From a virus, in the IMG/VR virus record IMGVR_UViG_3300021091_000020, positions 1-64,000 of that record: a stretch of 64,000 nt of DNA. The stretch is one strand, 5' to 3'. The notes beneath the pieces were generated by a model that saw only the letters and a list, made by a program, of their open reading frames with translations, was not told where the DNA came from and made no database searches. The first letter of the stretch is position 1. Every line of letters starts with the position of its first letter. Both the position numbers and the translations under genes were made by a program. Shown piece by piece: positions 13,561 through 23,482 of the stretch.

Positions 13561-13752
13561 ATGGAATTTCCATTGACTGCACAAGACAGAGATTATTTTG
13601 AAAAAAATATATCATCTAACAACAATTATCAATCAGAAACTATTAGTGATACAAAAAGAAATTTGATACGAATTGTATCGGAAATGGAAGTAGAAATGAG
13701 GATGCTTGAAAATAAAATTGAAGAAATTAAAACAATAATCTATCATTTGTGA
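13561..13752 (+). CDS. Small coiled-coil protein
   Basis: 63 residues; polar N-terminus, then a single heptad helix (IRIVSEMEVEMRMLENKIEE). CAGGAGAATGTTAT precedes ATG 13561. No family recognised. Could oligomerise with a phage structural protein. Confidence 0.55.
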   Translation: MEFPLTAQDRDYFEKNISSNNNYQSETISDTKRNLIRIVSEMEVEMRMLENKIEEIKTIIYHL

Positions 13753-13804
13753 ATTTACCACATATTTATTAGTGTTATGTTTTAGTGTTATGAGTTAGTG
13801 TGTT

Positions 13805-14500
13805 ATGAATAAAAAGATGGGCAGACCACAACTAATACTTACCGAAGCACAAGTTAGATATGCAATGCAAAACAGTTTCGGTAATAAAGATGCTGCCAGA
13901 TTTCTCAAAGTAGATTACAGAACTTACAAACGATGGGCGCAACAGCACATTGATAGTGAGACAGGTAAAACTCTATTCCAATTACATTCAAAACTTGGTG
14001 TTCCACTTACGCGTGAAAAGAAAGATGATAAGTGGAATGGTAAATCGTTTGACTGTAATAAAGGTTACAAAGAAAAGTTAGAGGATATTCTTGACGGTAA
14101 ATATCCTGCATACGAAACAAAGAAGTTACGAAAAAGATTATTACTATCAGGATGGGTTCCGTGTGTTTGTGCCGCTTGTGGGTGGGATGAACCAAGAATG
14201 ACTGATGGTAATTATCCCCTTCTGATAGACTTCATAGATAATAACTGGCGTAATTGTAAGTTAGACAATCTGCGTCTGTTATGTTTTAATTGTTATTTCA
14301 ATCTTGTAAGGACACCATCAACGTCCTATCAAGGATGGACATACGGAACGGTATCAAAGACACCTTGGTATGGCGAGAAACGCCCAAGAGACGGCAGATA
14401 CCGTAGAAGATTGGAAGAACGCATCAAACAACAAGAACAAAAGAAAAAAGAAGAACAAGAAAAATTCTTTGATTGGGATGAAATTCCTGGCGAAGAATAG
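13805..14500 (+). CDS. HTH plus degenerate HNH-fold protein
   Basis: 231 residues. Residues 10-50 form a helix-turn-helix region (LTEAQVRYAMQNSFGNKDAA, FLKVDYRTYKRWAQQHI). Later come CVCAAC and CFNC, the zinc knuckles of an HNH domain, around LLIDFIDNNWRNCKLDNLRL. In active enzymes this core reads DH-DG and the second knuckle is followed by His; here the catalytic His is Phe and the last is Tyr, so cleavage is unlikely. The same dead-HNH plus HTH design is common in large phages. I infer a DNA-binding role, perhaps transcriptional. The C-terminus is a long Lys/Glu helix. No strong ribosome site is visible. Confidence 0.68.
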   Translation: MNKKMGRPQLILTEAQVRYAMQNSFGNKDAARFLKVDYRTYKRWAQQHIDSETGKTLFQLHSKLGVPLTREKKDDKWNGKSFDCNKGYKEKLEDILDGKYPAYETKKLRKRLLLSGWVPCVCAACGWDEPRMTDGNYPLLIDFIDNNWRNCKLDNLRLLCFNCYFNLVRTPSTSYQGWTYGTVSKTPWYGEKRPRDGRYRRRLEERIKQQEQKKKEEQEKFFDWDEIPGEE

Positions 14501-14545
14501 ATGTTATATGTATGTTACATTTTTTAATTTAATTTGGAGGTTTTT

Positions 14546-14839
14546 ATGAGATTGTTGCCATTAAGAGATGGTATATTGGTTAGACCAAGAAAATCCGAAG
14601 AAAGAACATCATCGGGAATTATTATACCCGATTCTGCACAAGAAAGACCAGTTCAGGGTATTGTACTATCAACTGGTGATGGAATTACTATGTTAAATGG
14701 TAATGTTGTTCCAACGAAAGTTCAAGCGAATGACGAAATCATTTACCGTAGAAATGCTGGCGTAGAAGTTACAATTGATGATGAAACATTATTGTTACTA
14801 AATGAAAGTGATGTTTTAGCAATTTTATATGTAGAATAA
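14546..14839 (+). CDS. groES: Co-chaperonin GroES
   Basis: 97 residues, starting MRLLPLRDGILVRP. The frame extends to a TTG at 14534, but TTTGGAGG (14533-14540) is the ribosome site for ATG 14546. The mobile loop (about 17-32, EERTSSGIIIPDSA) contains the GIII hydrophobic tripeptide that docks on GroEL, and IVLSTGDG and DEIIYRRNAG match the conserved barrel. It caps the GroEL folding chamber. It lies 21 bases before groEL with no terminator between, so it is an operon. Phage-borne groES with groEL is uncommon. Confidence 0.95.
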   Translation: MRLLPLRDGILVRPRKSEERTSSGIIIPDSAQERPVQGIVLSTGDGITMLNGNVVPTKVQANDEIIYRRNAGVEVTIDDETLLLLNESDVLAILYVE

Positions 14840-16507
<1,668 letters not shown>

Positions 16508-16520
16508 TTGAATTTTAAAC

Positions 16521-16553
16521 AAAACCTCCCATAAAATATGGGGGGTTTTTTTT
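16521..16553 (+). terminator. Rho-independent terminator of groES-groEL
   Basis: AACCTCCCATA pairs with TATGGGGGGTT (one G-U) around AA, followed by eight T. Confidence 0.88.
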
Positions 16554-16561
16554 ATACAATA

Positions 16562-16569
16562 TATTTATA
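16562..16569 (+). promoter_or_regulatory. TATTTATA motif before the leader-peptide gene group
   Basis: TATTTATA lies only three bases before ATG 16573 and directly after the groEL terminator, so the gene group 16573-19191 must start nearby. The same octamer precedes several other late-type genes (22766, 23450, 28998, 46762 on minus). Confidence 0.3.
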
Positions 16570-16572
16570 TTT

Positions 16573-16803
16573 ATGATAAAATTAATGGATATATTGTTAG
16601 AAAAACGAGATACCATCCGAGATAGGAACGGTGAACTATTTGGTACAATAGAAACTACATCAAACGGTATACAGATATTCCGTGATAAGAACGGTAGAAG
16701 ACTCGGAATATACAATCCAGCTACAAATAAAACATTTTCACATACAGGTGCTTTAGTTGGTAGAGGAAATGTTTTAACGGCTTTAATAAGAATATACAAC
16801 TAA
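16573..16803 (+). CDS. Short beta-repeat protein with capsid-targeting-like leader
   Basis: 76 residues. It opens MIKLMDILLEK, near-identical to the leaders of the proteins at 17594 and 18028. The rest is two to three copies of a beta-hairpin repeat: TIRDRNGELFGTIETTSNG, then IFRDKNGRRLGIYNPATN, then GALVGRGN. The RDRNG/G-I spacing resembles short repeat proteins frequent in Bacteroidota genomes, and a longer version is encoded at 17594. If the leader is a T4-type capsid-targeting sequence, cleavage would fall after Glu10 and the protein would be packaged in the head (inference). Confidence 0.55.
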   Translation: MIKLMDILLEKRDTIRDRNGELFGTIETTSNGIQIFRDKNGRRLGIYNPATNKTFSHTGALVGRGNVLTALIRIYN

Positions 16804-16815
16804 CGGAATGTATCA

Positions 16816-17601
16816 ATGCCAATGCCACTATTAAAAGACTTAATAAAACGTAGAGACTTATCTGGAGTTGTTTACGATACTGTTTCTTATTTGGCATCCC
16901 AACCATCAAAGAAAGTTTTATTCATTACTACATCAACTCGCTATCCTTTCAATACACAATACGATAAGGGTGGTGTTGAAAATGAATTACCGAAATCAAC
17001 AGAACTTGCTCTATTCATAAAAGAAAATATAAAGAATAAATCAGAATGGATAGATGTTCCACAATTAAAGATAGTTCCATGTGAGGGCAATGTATCACAT
17101 AAAACTGGTAACAGTTGTGGTGTAATGGATGCGGTATTAAAAGATAAATCAAAAAATCCAAGTGGTAATCATAGATGTTGGGCATCAGTAAATGAAAAGT
17201 CAGACCAACTTTGGCAGATAAGTAAAGAGATATTCAAAGCAGATATTGTTCTTTTCTTTGCATCTATTCGATGGGGGCAAACAAATGCAGAGTATCAAAA
17301 GCTAATAGAAAGATTAACATGGATTGAAAACCGTCATAGCACTTTGGGCGAAGATAATTTACTACAAGGAAAACAAGCCGGTTTTATTTGTATAGGACAA
17401 AATTGGAATGGTGCAGATGTTACACAAACTCAAAAGAATGTTTTGAAATTCTTTGGATTTGATACACCTGACAATTTATTTTGGAACTGGCAATATACAA
17501 CAAATGCAGAAGATGAAACACAACAATCGTATGAGGCATCAGACAAACAGTTTCATTTGGATTTAGGAATACCATATATTGATCCGGAAAAATATGATTA
17601 A
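16816..17601 (+). CDS. Flavodoxin-fold (NADPH-dependent FMN reductase-like) protein
   Basis: 261 residues. After a basic start (MPMPLLKDLIKRRD) there is a beta strand and phosphate-loop-like segment (KVLFITTSTRYPF, about 34-46). The central part has ADIVLFFASIRWGQTNAEYQKLIERL, in family terms the flavodoxin strand plus the SPVYWG-like FMN loop and helix. Later strand: QAGFICIGQNWNG. It may bind FMN and act in redox chemistry, though no catalytic residue can be named. It sits between two genes with capsid-targeting-like leaders, an unusual setting. The last eight bases overlap the next gene. Confidence 0.6.
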   Translation: MPMPLLKDLIKRRDLSGVVYDTVSYLASQPSKKVLFITTSTRYPFNTQYDKGGVENELPKSTELALFIKENIKNKSEWIDVPQLKIVPCEGNVSHKTGNSCGVMDAVLKDKSKNPSGNHRCWASVNEKSDQLWQISKEIFKADIVLFFASIRWGQTNAEYQKLIERLTWIENRHSTLGEDNLLQGKQAGFICIGQNWNGADVTQTQKNVLKFFGFDTPDNLFWNWQYTTNAEDETQQSYEASDKQFHLDLGIPYIDPEKYD

Positions 17602-18031
17602 ATTAAAAGACATATTGGAAGAAGCATTTGAGTTAACTTTTAGTGTAAACTTGAATGTGATAAAATTAGGAAGGTCTCCTTCTGGCAATATATTCTTAAA
17701 CTTCAATGATAATAGTATAAGAGAAGGTAGATCACCATCAGGAGATATTCTACTTAATATAGATCGAGACAAAATAAGATTGGGTAGATCGCCATCAGGA
17801 CAAATACTGGCAAGATTCATAAACCCTTTTGTAAGACTTGGTGAATCAAGAACAGGTAAAGTTATAGCAAATATAGATTCCTCAAATAGAGTAAGAGAAG
17901 GCAGGTCTCCATCGGGTGATATACTTGCCACAGTTGCAGTTGTTAAAAGAGAAAAGACAGATGCTAAAATGGCTGGAGCAGCAGCAGCTGTTTATTTGTA
18001 TACTAAAAATATGATAAGGATAATAGAATGA
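17594..18031 (+). CDS. GRSPSG beta-repeat protein with capsid-targeting-like leader
   Basis: 145 residues from ATG 17594 (an earlier start at 17579 would precede the shared MIKLKDILEE leader). After the leader come five tandem repeats of about 22 residues with core RxGRSPSGxIL (for example IREGRSPSGDILLNID); the fourth is divergent (RLGESRTGKVI). This predicts a regular beta-solenoid or stacked hairpins. A basic/alanine-rich tail (KREKTDAKMAGAAAAVYLY) closes it. The leader resembles the propeptide of T4 internal head proteins. It overlaps its neighbours on both sides (8 and 4 bases), so the group is one operon. Confidence 0.62.
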   Translation: MIKLKDILEEAFELTFSVNLNVIKLGRSPSGNIFLNFNDNSIREGRSPSGDILLNIDRDKIRLGRSPSGQILARFINPFVRLGESRTGKVIANIDSSNRVREGRSPSGDILATVAVVKREKTDAKMAGAAAAVYLYTKNMIRIIE

Positions 18032-19191
18032 TTAAATTAAGAAACATATTGAATGAAGATACAAAATGGGCAAAAGAAAGCCGTAAAAGATTTCGTATGG
18101 TAAATGAAGCAACCGGTGATATTGAAATACCATTAACTGGAAAACAACTTAAACAATTGGATACCATATTCACCGAATACGAATCGGATTTGGATCAAGT
18201 TGTTGATGTTAAACTTCAAGAAGCAGATGTTGATTATACAAAAATGTCTTCTGCTCAATTAGAAGAAGTTAAAGGTGTTCTCAAAGTAGATGGTTCAATT
18301 ATGGAAGGTATTGATGAATTGCTAGAGTTAGGCGGTGAAGCAAAGAATTGGTATGCTGAAATGAATAAAACTATATTGGATGCATTCGGAGATACCGAAG
18401 GAACTATGTTTCTCATTCTACTCGCAATCTTTTCACCAAGAAATACATTATCACAGAACTTCAAACTTGCTGCTCAAACATTTCGTGGTATTAAAAAGGA
18501 TTTATCAAATCCAGAAAGTAAAGAAAAGTTAGAAAAAATGATGGAGATAGAACCAACTAAACTTTACAACATGATGAAAACACAAGATGCTTACAAAGAC
18601 TTAGCAACTGTTCGTGGTATGATTAAAGGAAACATGGGCGTTAATACTTATCTACCAAACATTCTACGCTTCTTAAAACTATTGAAAGCAAATAGCTATG
18701 GATTAACTAGAGAAACTGCAGTAAAAGAAATAGCAAGACACATTAAACCAACCGGTGCTTTGGATGATACCACGGTTATATCTGCTGAAAAAGTATTCTC
18801 TTTTACTCTGAACTTACTTGATCCAAATTATACTTTCGAGGATTTAGGTTGGGTTCCTGTTACGATGGACACATGGATGGCATCATTTTTCTATCCACAG
18901 TTAGACAAGAAACAGAAATCAAAACTATTGGCAAAGACACCGAGTTATGTTTATATGGCAAGACTAACACAAGATATGGCATCAAAGTTTGGAATGACAC
19001 CACCAGAATTTCAAGCTGCCATTTGGGTTGGGAAGATAAAGAAAACAAAAGGCGAGGCATACGATAACACATTCCTAACGGCAATAGATAAGAACTTGAA
19101 GAAACTAAATGTGAAGATAGATGAAATGAAAAATGCAAATAACTTCTTCAAACAGGCAATAGCAATAGTTGGTGATAAAGGAATAAGATAA
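18028..19191 (+). CDS. Hypothetical phage protein with capsid-targeting-like leader
   Basis: 387 residues. The leader MIKLRNILNED is followed by an all-helical protein. The region about 150-320 holds LILLAIFSPRNTLSQNFKLA, then PTGALDDTTVISAEKV, VTMDTWMASFFYP and, near 330, TPPEFQAAIWVGKI. This order (a partner segment, DTW, then a P-E-x-QAAIW-G end) resembles a phage-associated family of unknown function (DUF7178-like), which I cite tentatively. It starts by ATGA overlap with the repeat protein and is the last plus-strand gene before the convergent terminator. No catalytic site is evident. Confidence 0.5.
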   Translation: MIKLRNILNEDTKWAKESRKRFRMVNEATGDIEIPLTGKQLKQLDTIFTEYESDLDQVVDVKLQEADVDYTKMSSAQLEEVKGVLKVDGSIMEGIDELLELGGEAKNWYAEMNKTILDAFGDTEGTMFLILLAIFSPRNTLSQNFKLAAQTFRGIKKDLSNPESKEKLEKMMEIEPTKLYNMMKTQDAYKDLATVRGMIKGNMGVNTYLPNILRFLKLLKANSYGLTRETAVKEIARHIKPTGALDDTTVISAEKVFSFTLNLLDPNYTFEDLGWVPVTMDTWMASFFYPQLDKKQKSKLLAKTPSYVYMARLTQDMASKFGMTPPEFQAAIWVGKIKKTKGEAYDNTFLTAIDKNLKKLNVKIDEMKNANNFFKQAIAIVGDKGIR

Positions 19192-19196
19192 AAGTA

Positions 19197-19224
19197 AACC
19201 CCTCGAAATTCGAGGGGTTTTTTA
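19197..19224. terminator. Bidirectional terminator at the convergent junction
   Basis: AACCCCTCGAA and TTCGAGGGGTT form an 11-bp perfect dyad (19197-19219) with T6 after it on the plus strand and TTTACTTTT after it on the minus strand. It separates the rightward arm from the leftward arm. Confidence 0.9.
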
Positions 19225-19506
19225 TTAGAAGATGTCTTGTTTCAAATCTGTTGTTATTATGTTCAAAAATTCAACACCCTTTGTAGTTAATGAACAATCA
19301 TTAAATCGTATTCTATTTTTAATTCCCATTACAATATCATAATCATATTTACGCCTATCTTTAATCTTATGTAGTTTAACTAATACCCAATCTATCTTTT
19401 CCAAAACATCTTCTCTTTGTTCTTGTGAATTGTATGGAGTATATTCCGTATAATTCAAATCTGATACATCATCTATTTCCAAACTACTAAAAAACTGTTC
19501 TAACAT
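19225..19506 (-). CDS. Small hypothetical protein
   Basis: 93 residues, acidic N-terminus (MLEQFFSSLEIDDVSDLNYT), then a basic helix (VLVKLHKIKDRRKYDYD) and a C-terminal part with TTKGVEFLNII. That last segment resembles the end of winged-helix domains (LT-KG-EFL), but the rest does not. It lies five bases behind the large gene 19512 and is the last gene of the leftward operon. Confidence 0.55.
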   Translation of the reverse strand: MLEQFFSSLEIDDVSDLNYTEYTPYNSQEQREDVLEKIDWVLVKLHKIKDRRKYDYDIVMGIKNRIRFNDCSLTTKGVEFLNIITTDLKQDIF

Positions 19507-19511
19507 TTGTA

Positions 19512-21392
19512 TTAACCCATGAATATCTTTGTGACAGAAGCACCATCGGTTGTTCTATCAGCTTCAACTGCAAATGTAAATTCAGAACCACTATTACATT
19601 TGAAAGCAATTTCATTGTAAATGAAATCCGAATCCATCGGTTTCGATCCAACTGAACCTTTGTAATCAGAAAGACAGAAGATTGTTATATTGTAGTATGT
19701 TGCAATCTCACCACTCTTGCCTGCACTTGGAGTTATTTTCAAACCAATTATCGGGATTGTTTTTGCGGAGTTAAAGTAATCAACCATATTCTTTGTGTGA
19801 TTATCTTCATACTTATCACGTGAACCGTATTTGATAATTACTTTACCATTGTATTTTATTAGAGGAACATCTATTGCACCACCAAAAATTGCTTCCGCAT
19901 TTATTTGTGTTGCAAATTTTACCAAGTTTGTTATAGCTTGTTTTGTATTTCTCTTGTTAGTTTGTTTCAAATAATCTTCAACCATTCTATGTAACATACT
20001 AATTGCAATAAAGTTTGCATTTGACATCAACATATTTTTAAGTTCTTTACGCGTGAATGTTAGTGGTTTTGTTCCATCAAATAAAAGTTTACACTTTGAT
20101 TTGTTATTCGATGAACCACCGGATTTTTCCTTTGCATTTTTTACTCTCTTTATGATAGATTCTATTTCTCGCATCTTATTTTGGTAATCTCTATTCTTTG
20201 TTTGTATGGATTCAAACCTCAATCTAAAAAAGTTCTTGGTTGAGTATTCCGATACGGTCTTTTGAAAGTCAGTAAATACAGTATTATATTTCTTTGTATT
20301 GTTATTAAATTTTGAATACCAATTCAATATCTTATCTCTAAAGCAAACACTTACTTGTATTGGTTCATCTTCACTTGCTTCTGTTATTGGTTTACCTGAT
20401 ACATTGAAGTATTCTACAATTTCTTCATCAAATGCCTGTAAAACATCTTCTGCATCTTGTTCCAATTCTTTTACTTCAACTTGAGCATCGGCAACATATT
20501 CACTTGATGGTGCGAACACATCAGTTAATTCATCTTTGGCACCCTTAACCCATTCTGTAAAATCTGTTGCATATTCTTTTGCCTTCTTTATTACTACAGA
20601 TCCAGCATCTTTGACTTTCGATACTGCAGATTTGAATAAATCCATAACACCTTCATTTACTTGTTCAGAAAAGGATTCATTTGACAATTGGGATTCTTCA
20701 CCAAATTTATCTATGAATAAGGTTGTTACTTTACCAACACGACCTTCTAGTGCCTTCAAACTAACACAGGCCATTATTGTTTTACCGTCACTTAATTTAA
20801 TAAGAGAGTCTGCATCTGGTTTCATTCCTTTTAACAAATCACCTTGAAATGCATTTTGAACTTTACCGGGTCCCCAAAATAAAACAACATCTGCTGTAAA
20901 TGTTTTACTTTTCTCATTGTATTTGGAAACAGACTTTAACTTAGCATAAAACTTCGTTATATTAGCATGAATGAATCCTGATGCCGGTTTGCCATTATAC
21001 AGATCCTTTAACGATGGTGCACCAGGATCTATTGTTCCACCAATAACTATTTTGTTAAAGGTATCGAATGCCTTTTGATCATTCCGTATTTTTTTAAGAA
21101 CTTTCAATAACCACTCTTTGCCCTGTGAATCCCAATCATAAGGTTTATCAAGTAGGGTAATCATATCTTCAGCAGTTAAATTACTCTTTGATGAAACTGC
21201 AAATATCAATGGTATAGTCTCGAATACTTTTGTTTTGTTTGGTAGTGACTTCCACGACTGTTCTATGAATCTTTCATTTGCAGTCATTTTAACAGTTGCA
21301 GGTGCTTCCTTTAACTGACTTTCCTCTAATATTTTTCTAACTGATTGTATTATATTCTTTTTATTTTTCAATAGTCTATTGAAATTTTCCAT
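19512..21392 (-). CDS. Large structural-type protein of unknown function
   Basis: 626 residues. N-terminal helices (MENFNRLLKNKKNIIQSVRK, ILEESQLKEAP) include an ILEES end that resembles a prohead-protease site. A beta-rich part follows (about 95-235), then an acidic/basic helical stretch (SAVSKVKDAGSVVIKKAKEY), and a C-terminal globular domain. The size, operon position beside the endolysin and leader-like start suggest a virion component or packaged effector. I see no enzymatic motif. Confidence 0.55.
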   Translation of the reverse strand: MENFNRLLKNKKNIIQSVRKILEESQLKEAPATVKMTANERFIEQSWKSLPNKTKVFETIPLIFAVSSKSNLTAEDMITLLDKPYDWDSQGKEWLLKVLKKIRNDQKAFDTFNKIVIGGTIDPGAPSLKDLYNGKPASGFIHANITKFYAKLKSVSKYNEKSKTFTADVVLFWGPGKVQNAFQGDLLKGMKPDADSLIKLSDGKTIMACVSLKALEGRVGKVTTLFIDKFGEESQLSNESFSEQVNEGVMDLFKSAVSKVKDAGSVVIKKAKEYATDFTEWVKGAKDELTDVFAPSSEYVADAQVEVKELEQDAEDVLQAFDEEIVEYFNVSGKPITEASEDEPIQVSVCFRDKILNWYSKFNNNTKKYNTVFTDFQKTVSEYSTKNFFRLRFESIQTKNRDYQNKMREIESIIKRVKNAKEKSGGSSNNKSKCKLLFDGTKPLTFTRKELKNMLMSNANFIAISMLHRMVEDYLKQTNKRNTKQAITNLVKFATQINAEAIFGGAIDVPLIKYNGKVIIKYGSRDKYEDNHTKNMVDYFNSAKTIPIIGLKITPSAGKSGEIATYYNITIFCLSDYKGSVGSKPMDSDFIYNEIAFKCNSGSEFTFAVEADRTTDGASVTKIFMG

Positions 21393-21393
21393 G

Positions 21394-21999
21394 TTAAATT
21401 ACTCCGAGTATCTTACCAAACTTTGTTGTGTATTTGATACGGTCTTGTAAACCATTTGTTCCACCGTTTATTCTCTTTGTTAATTCGAGTATAACCGTTT
21501 CAGCCAAACCTTTATCTGATATTGTATTTAGTTTGTTCTTGTGGAAAAACCAAGCGGCTGAAAGTAATGGATATTTTTTGGCTACCAAATCTGGTTCAAG
21601 TATAATGTTTTCATTCACAAACTTATCAAATGCAGTGTAATTACTTTTACCGGTTAATTGTATGTAACCTCTGCCTCTAAACTTCCAGCCTTCGTGTGTT
21701 CCTTCCGAACCATTACCCATTCTGTCTGCATACACTCTTGATGCAATACGTTCTGGATTTCTGGCATATGCTTCAGCAAGACCAGGTTGTTTAAAGTATT
21801 TTGGAAATGTTGCTAACAACCCTTTTGTAGAATAGTTTAGGTTTTCGGTAGTGAACTTAAAATTACCGCTTTCGTGTGCGCATTGTCCCAGGAAGTGTGC
21901 TAATCTTGTTGGGGTGTTTATCTGAAAGGTAATCCAAACAGACTGTATTTCACCGTAAACATTATCTGGTATTTGTCCTTTTAGTTTTGTAATATCCAT
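21394..21999 (-). CDS. Endolysin, glycoside hydrolase family 19 (chitinase-like lysozyme)
   Basis: 201 residues from ATG 21999, which has AAGGAG eight bases upstream; an in-frame GTG at 22008 is less well spaced. The GH19 pattern is clear: HFLGQCAHESGNF with the catalytic Glu43, ENLNYS-KGL, the VYADRMGNG segment, the core FRGRGYIQLTGKSNY (about 110-124) and a C-terminal INGG. It cleaves the glycan backbone of peptidoglycan. No signal peptide, so it would need a holin, perhaps the one at 11879. Its neighbours carry capsid-targeting-like leaders; a virion-associated role is possible. Confidence 0.92.
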   Translation of the reverse strand: MDITKLKGQIPDNVYGEIQSVWITFQINTPTRLAHFLGQCAHESGNFKFTTENLNYSTKGLLATFPKYFKQPGLAEAYARNPERIASRVYADRMGNGSEGTHEGWKFRGRGYIQLTGKSNYTAFDKFVNENIILEPDLVAKKYPLLSAAWFFHKNKLNTISDKGLAETVILELTKRINGGTNGLQDRIKYTTKFGKILGVI

Positions 22000-22004
22000 T
22001 TGTA

Positions 22005-22325
22005 TCACTCCTTGTTAGCAAAAAACTCTGTTACATGAAGCTTTGCCCAATCCTCTGGTGTATTTTTCCAACTATCTTTTCTCAATCTTTCTAACATTGA
22101 AGCAACATCTTCTGTTTTTGCTTCCGTTTCATTTACGCTAAAAAAATCCCATTCATGTTGAACGGCTGCAGTGTATCGTGGATTATTAGCAAGTCTGTTA
22201 GTTAATACTTCTTCTTTTGCTTTTGGTGAAAGTTCTATACCTAAATCCTGAAATATATCTTCTTTCAATAAGACTTTCCGAAATGTATCTTGTAATTGTC
22301 TTCCTTCATTTACCAAATCTTTCAT
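22005..22325 (-). CDS. Small protein with MKDLVNEG leader
   Basis: 106 residues from ATG 22325; a GTG at 22334 is the alternative. It opens MKDLVNEGRQLQDTFRKVLL, closely matching the leader of the next upstream gene (MKDLVNEGRKLQDGFKNKLI). The rest is unrelated, helical and charged, ending HVTEFFANKE. A shared short leader on otherwise different proteins points to a targeting propeptide; a cut after Asn-Glu would fit a T4 gp21-type prohead protease. Function of the body unknown. Confidence 0.6.
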   Translation of the reverse strand: MKDLVNEGRQLQDTFRKVLLKEDIFQDLGIELSPKAKEEVLTNRLANNPRYTAAVQHEWDFFSVNETEAKTEDVASMLERLRKDSWKNTPEDWAKLHVTEFFANKE

Positions 22326-22326
22326 A

Positions 22327-22734
22327 TCAATCACCTGTCCATGTTGTTACTTTAATTGGTATTATTATACTGCTTCCCTTTTGAGTTGGTCTACCTGGAT
22401 AATGATCGGTATTATAGTTGTCTAATAAATCACATATCATTTTAGCAATTTTACCAGCATCACGGAATAACATTTCTGGATCACTCATTGTGTTAATACC
22501 AGGAGACTTAAATCCGAATGTCATCATCATGGTGGACTGAGCGGAACTCATTGATTTCGATTCACCACCCGATTGTTGAATACTTAATAAAGTCAATACA
22601 GGATGATTTATCTTATAGTGTATATCCAATTTTGACTGCCCCTTTATGTTTGGATTAGCCATTGGATTTTCTTTAATGAGTTTGTTCTTAAACCCGTCTT
22701 GTAGTTTTCTACCTTCATTGACCAAATCTTTCAT
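22327..22734 (-). CDS. Protein with MKDLVNEG leader
   Basis: 135 residues from ATG 22734, preceded by AAAGAGAATGAT; the frame is open to 22764. Leader MKDLVNEGRKLQDGFKNKLI (20 residues), then a body with INHPVLTLLSIQQSGGESKS, a Met-rich run (STMMMTFGF) and a beta-rich end (GSSIIIPIKVTTW). It is the first gene after the TATTTATA motif at 22766. Body not recognised. Confidence 0.58.
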   Translation of the reverse strand: MKDLVNEGRKLQDGFKNKLIKENPMANPNIKGQSKLDIHYKINHPVLTLLSIQQSGGESKSMSSAQSTMMMTFGFKSPGINTMSDPEMLFRDAGKIAKMICDLLDNYNTDHYPGRPTQKGSSIIIPIKVTTWTGD

Positions 22735-22765
22735 ATCATTCTCTTTATGAATAATAAATACCACA

Positions 22766-22773
22766 TATAAATA
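22766..22773 (-). promoter_or_regulatory. TATTTATA motif
   Basis: On the minus strand GATACA-TATTTATA-TGTGG, 32 bases upstream of ATG 22734. One of six intergenic occurrences in sense orientation. Confidence 0.35.
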
Positions 22774-22788
22774 TGTATCAAAACCAAA

Positions 22789-23424
22789 TTACTCTACTTC
22801 ATGGTTGTAAAAATAATAAGCAGTATTACCATAACTTCTATCAATATCTTCACTTGATATTAGTGGATTGTTAATTTTTATTATTGGTGGTTTATCCTTA
22901 TCATATGGAATAATGAAATCAGGATTGTGCCACCTTAATAAATTGTTTGGATGAATACAAAAGTTACCGTCTTCCAATTCTATAAAGTGGTAACATTTAC
23001 TATCCATATCTTGTGAATAACCAACATGAATTTCATTTGGATCAGTATAGTAATCGTCTATTGTAAAATGATAGATACCAGTACGCCATTTCTTGTCTCT
23101 ACAAAATACATCCACCCGTTTGTGTTGAAGAAATTTGAAACAACAAACAGATATGGCAGTTGATTGACAGTCCCATGTTTGCAACAACTGTAATCTTTTC
23201 TTTTCATCAGTTGAAAGTATATCAAATTTTTCTGTGTGGAAGAATGCACTTATTGGCATATTCCAAAAATTAGCACCTATTTCGCTTTGAAAGTGAAACA
23301 ACATAGGATAATTCAACATAGATTTTACACCGAAAATATAACCGTGTAAGTGTTTATCATAACCTGTTATTTCTTTTCGTATGTAACATTGAATATACGG
23401 AGTATTAGCATTCAACTGTGCCAT
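22789..23424 (-). CDS. Hypothetical protein
   Basis: 211 residues, aromatic and His-rich (YIQCYIRKEITGYDKHLHGY, HFQSEIGANFWN, FFHTEK). Six Cys residues including CC, without an obvious metal-site spacing. It looks globular and cytosolic or virion-associated. I do not recognise a family. The TATTTATA motif lies 26 bases upstream. Confidence 0.5.
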   Translation of the reverse strand: MAQLNANTPYIQCYIRKEITGYDKHLHGYIFGVKSMLNYPMLFHFQSEIGANFWNMPISAFFHTEKFDILSTDEKKRLQLLQTWDCQSTAISVCCFKFLQHKRVDVFCRDKKWRTGIYHFTIDDYYTDPNEIHVGYSQDMDSKCYHFIELEDGNFCIHPNNLLRWHNPDFIIPYDKDKPPIIKINNPLISSEDIDRSYGNTAYYFYNHEVE

Positions 23425-23449
23425 TGTTTTCTTCCATATTTAACATACA

Positions 23450-23457
23450 TATAAATA
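23450..23457 (-). promoter_or_regulatory. TATTTATA motif
   Basis: Minus strand TTTCA-TATTTATA-TGTATG, 26 bases upstream of ATG 23424. Confidence 0.35.
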
Positions 23458-23482
23458 TGAAATTATTTGGTATAAACAGAAA

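Noticed and set aside
17660-17960. Possible CRISPR-like direct repeats
   Set aside because: The spacing follows the 22-residue protein repeat and the units are imperfect; there are no spacers or cas1/cas2 genes.
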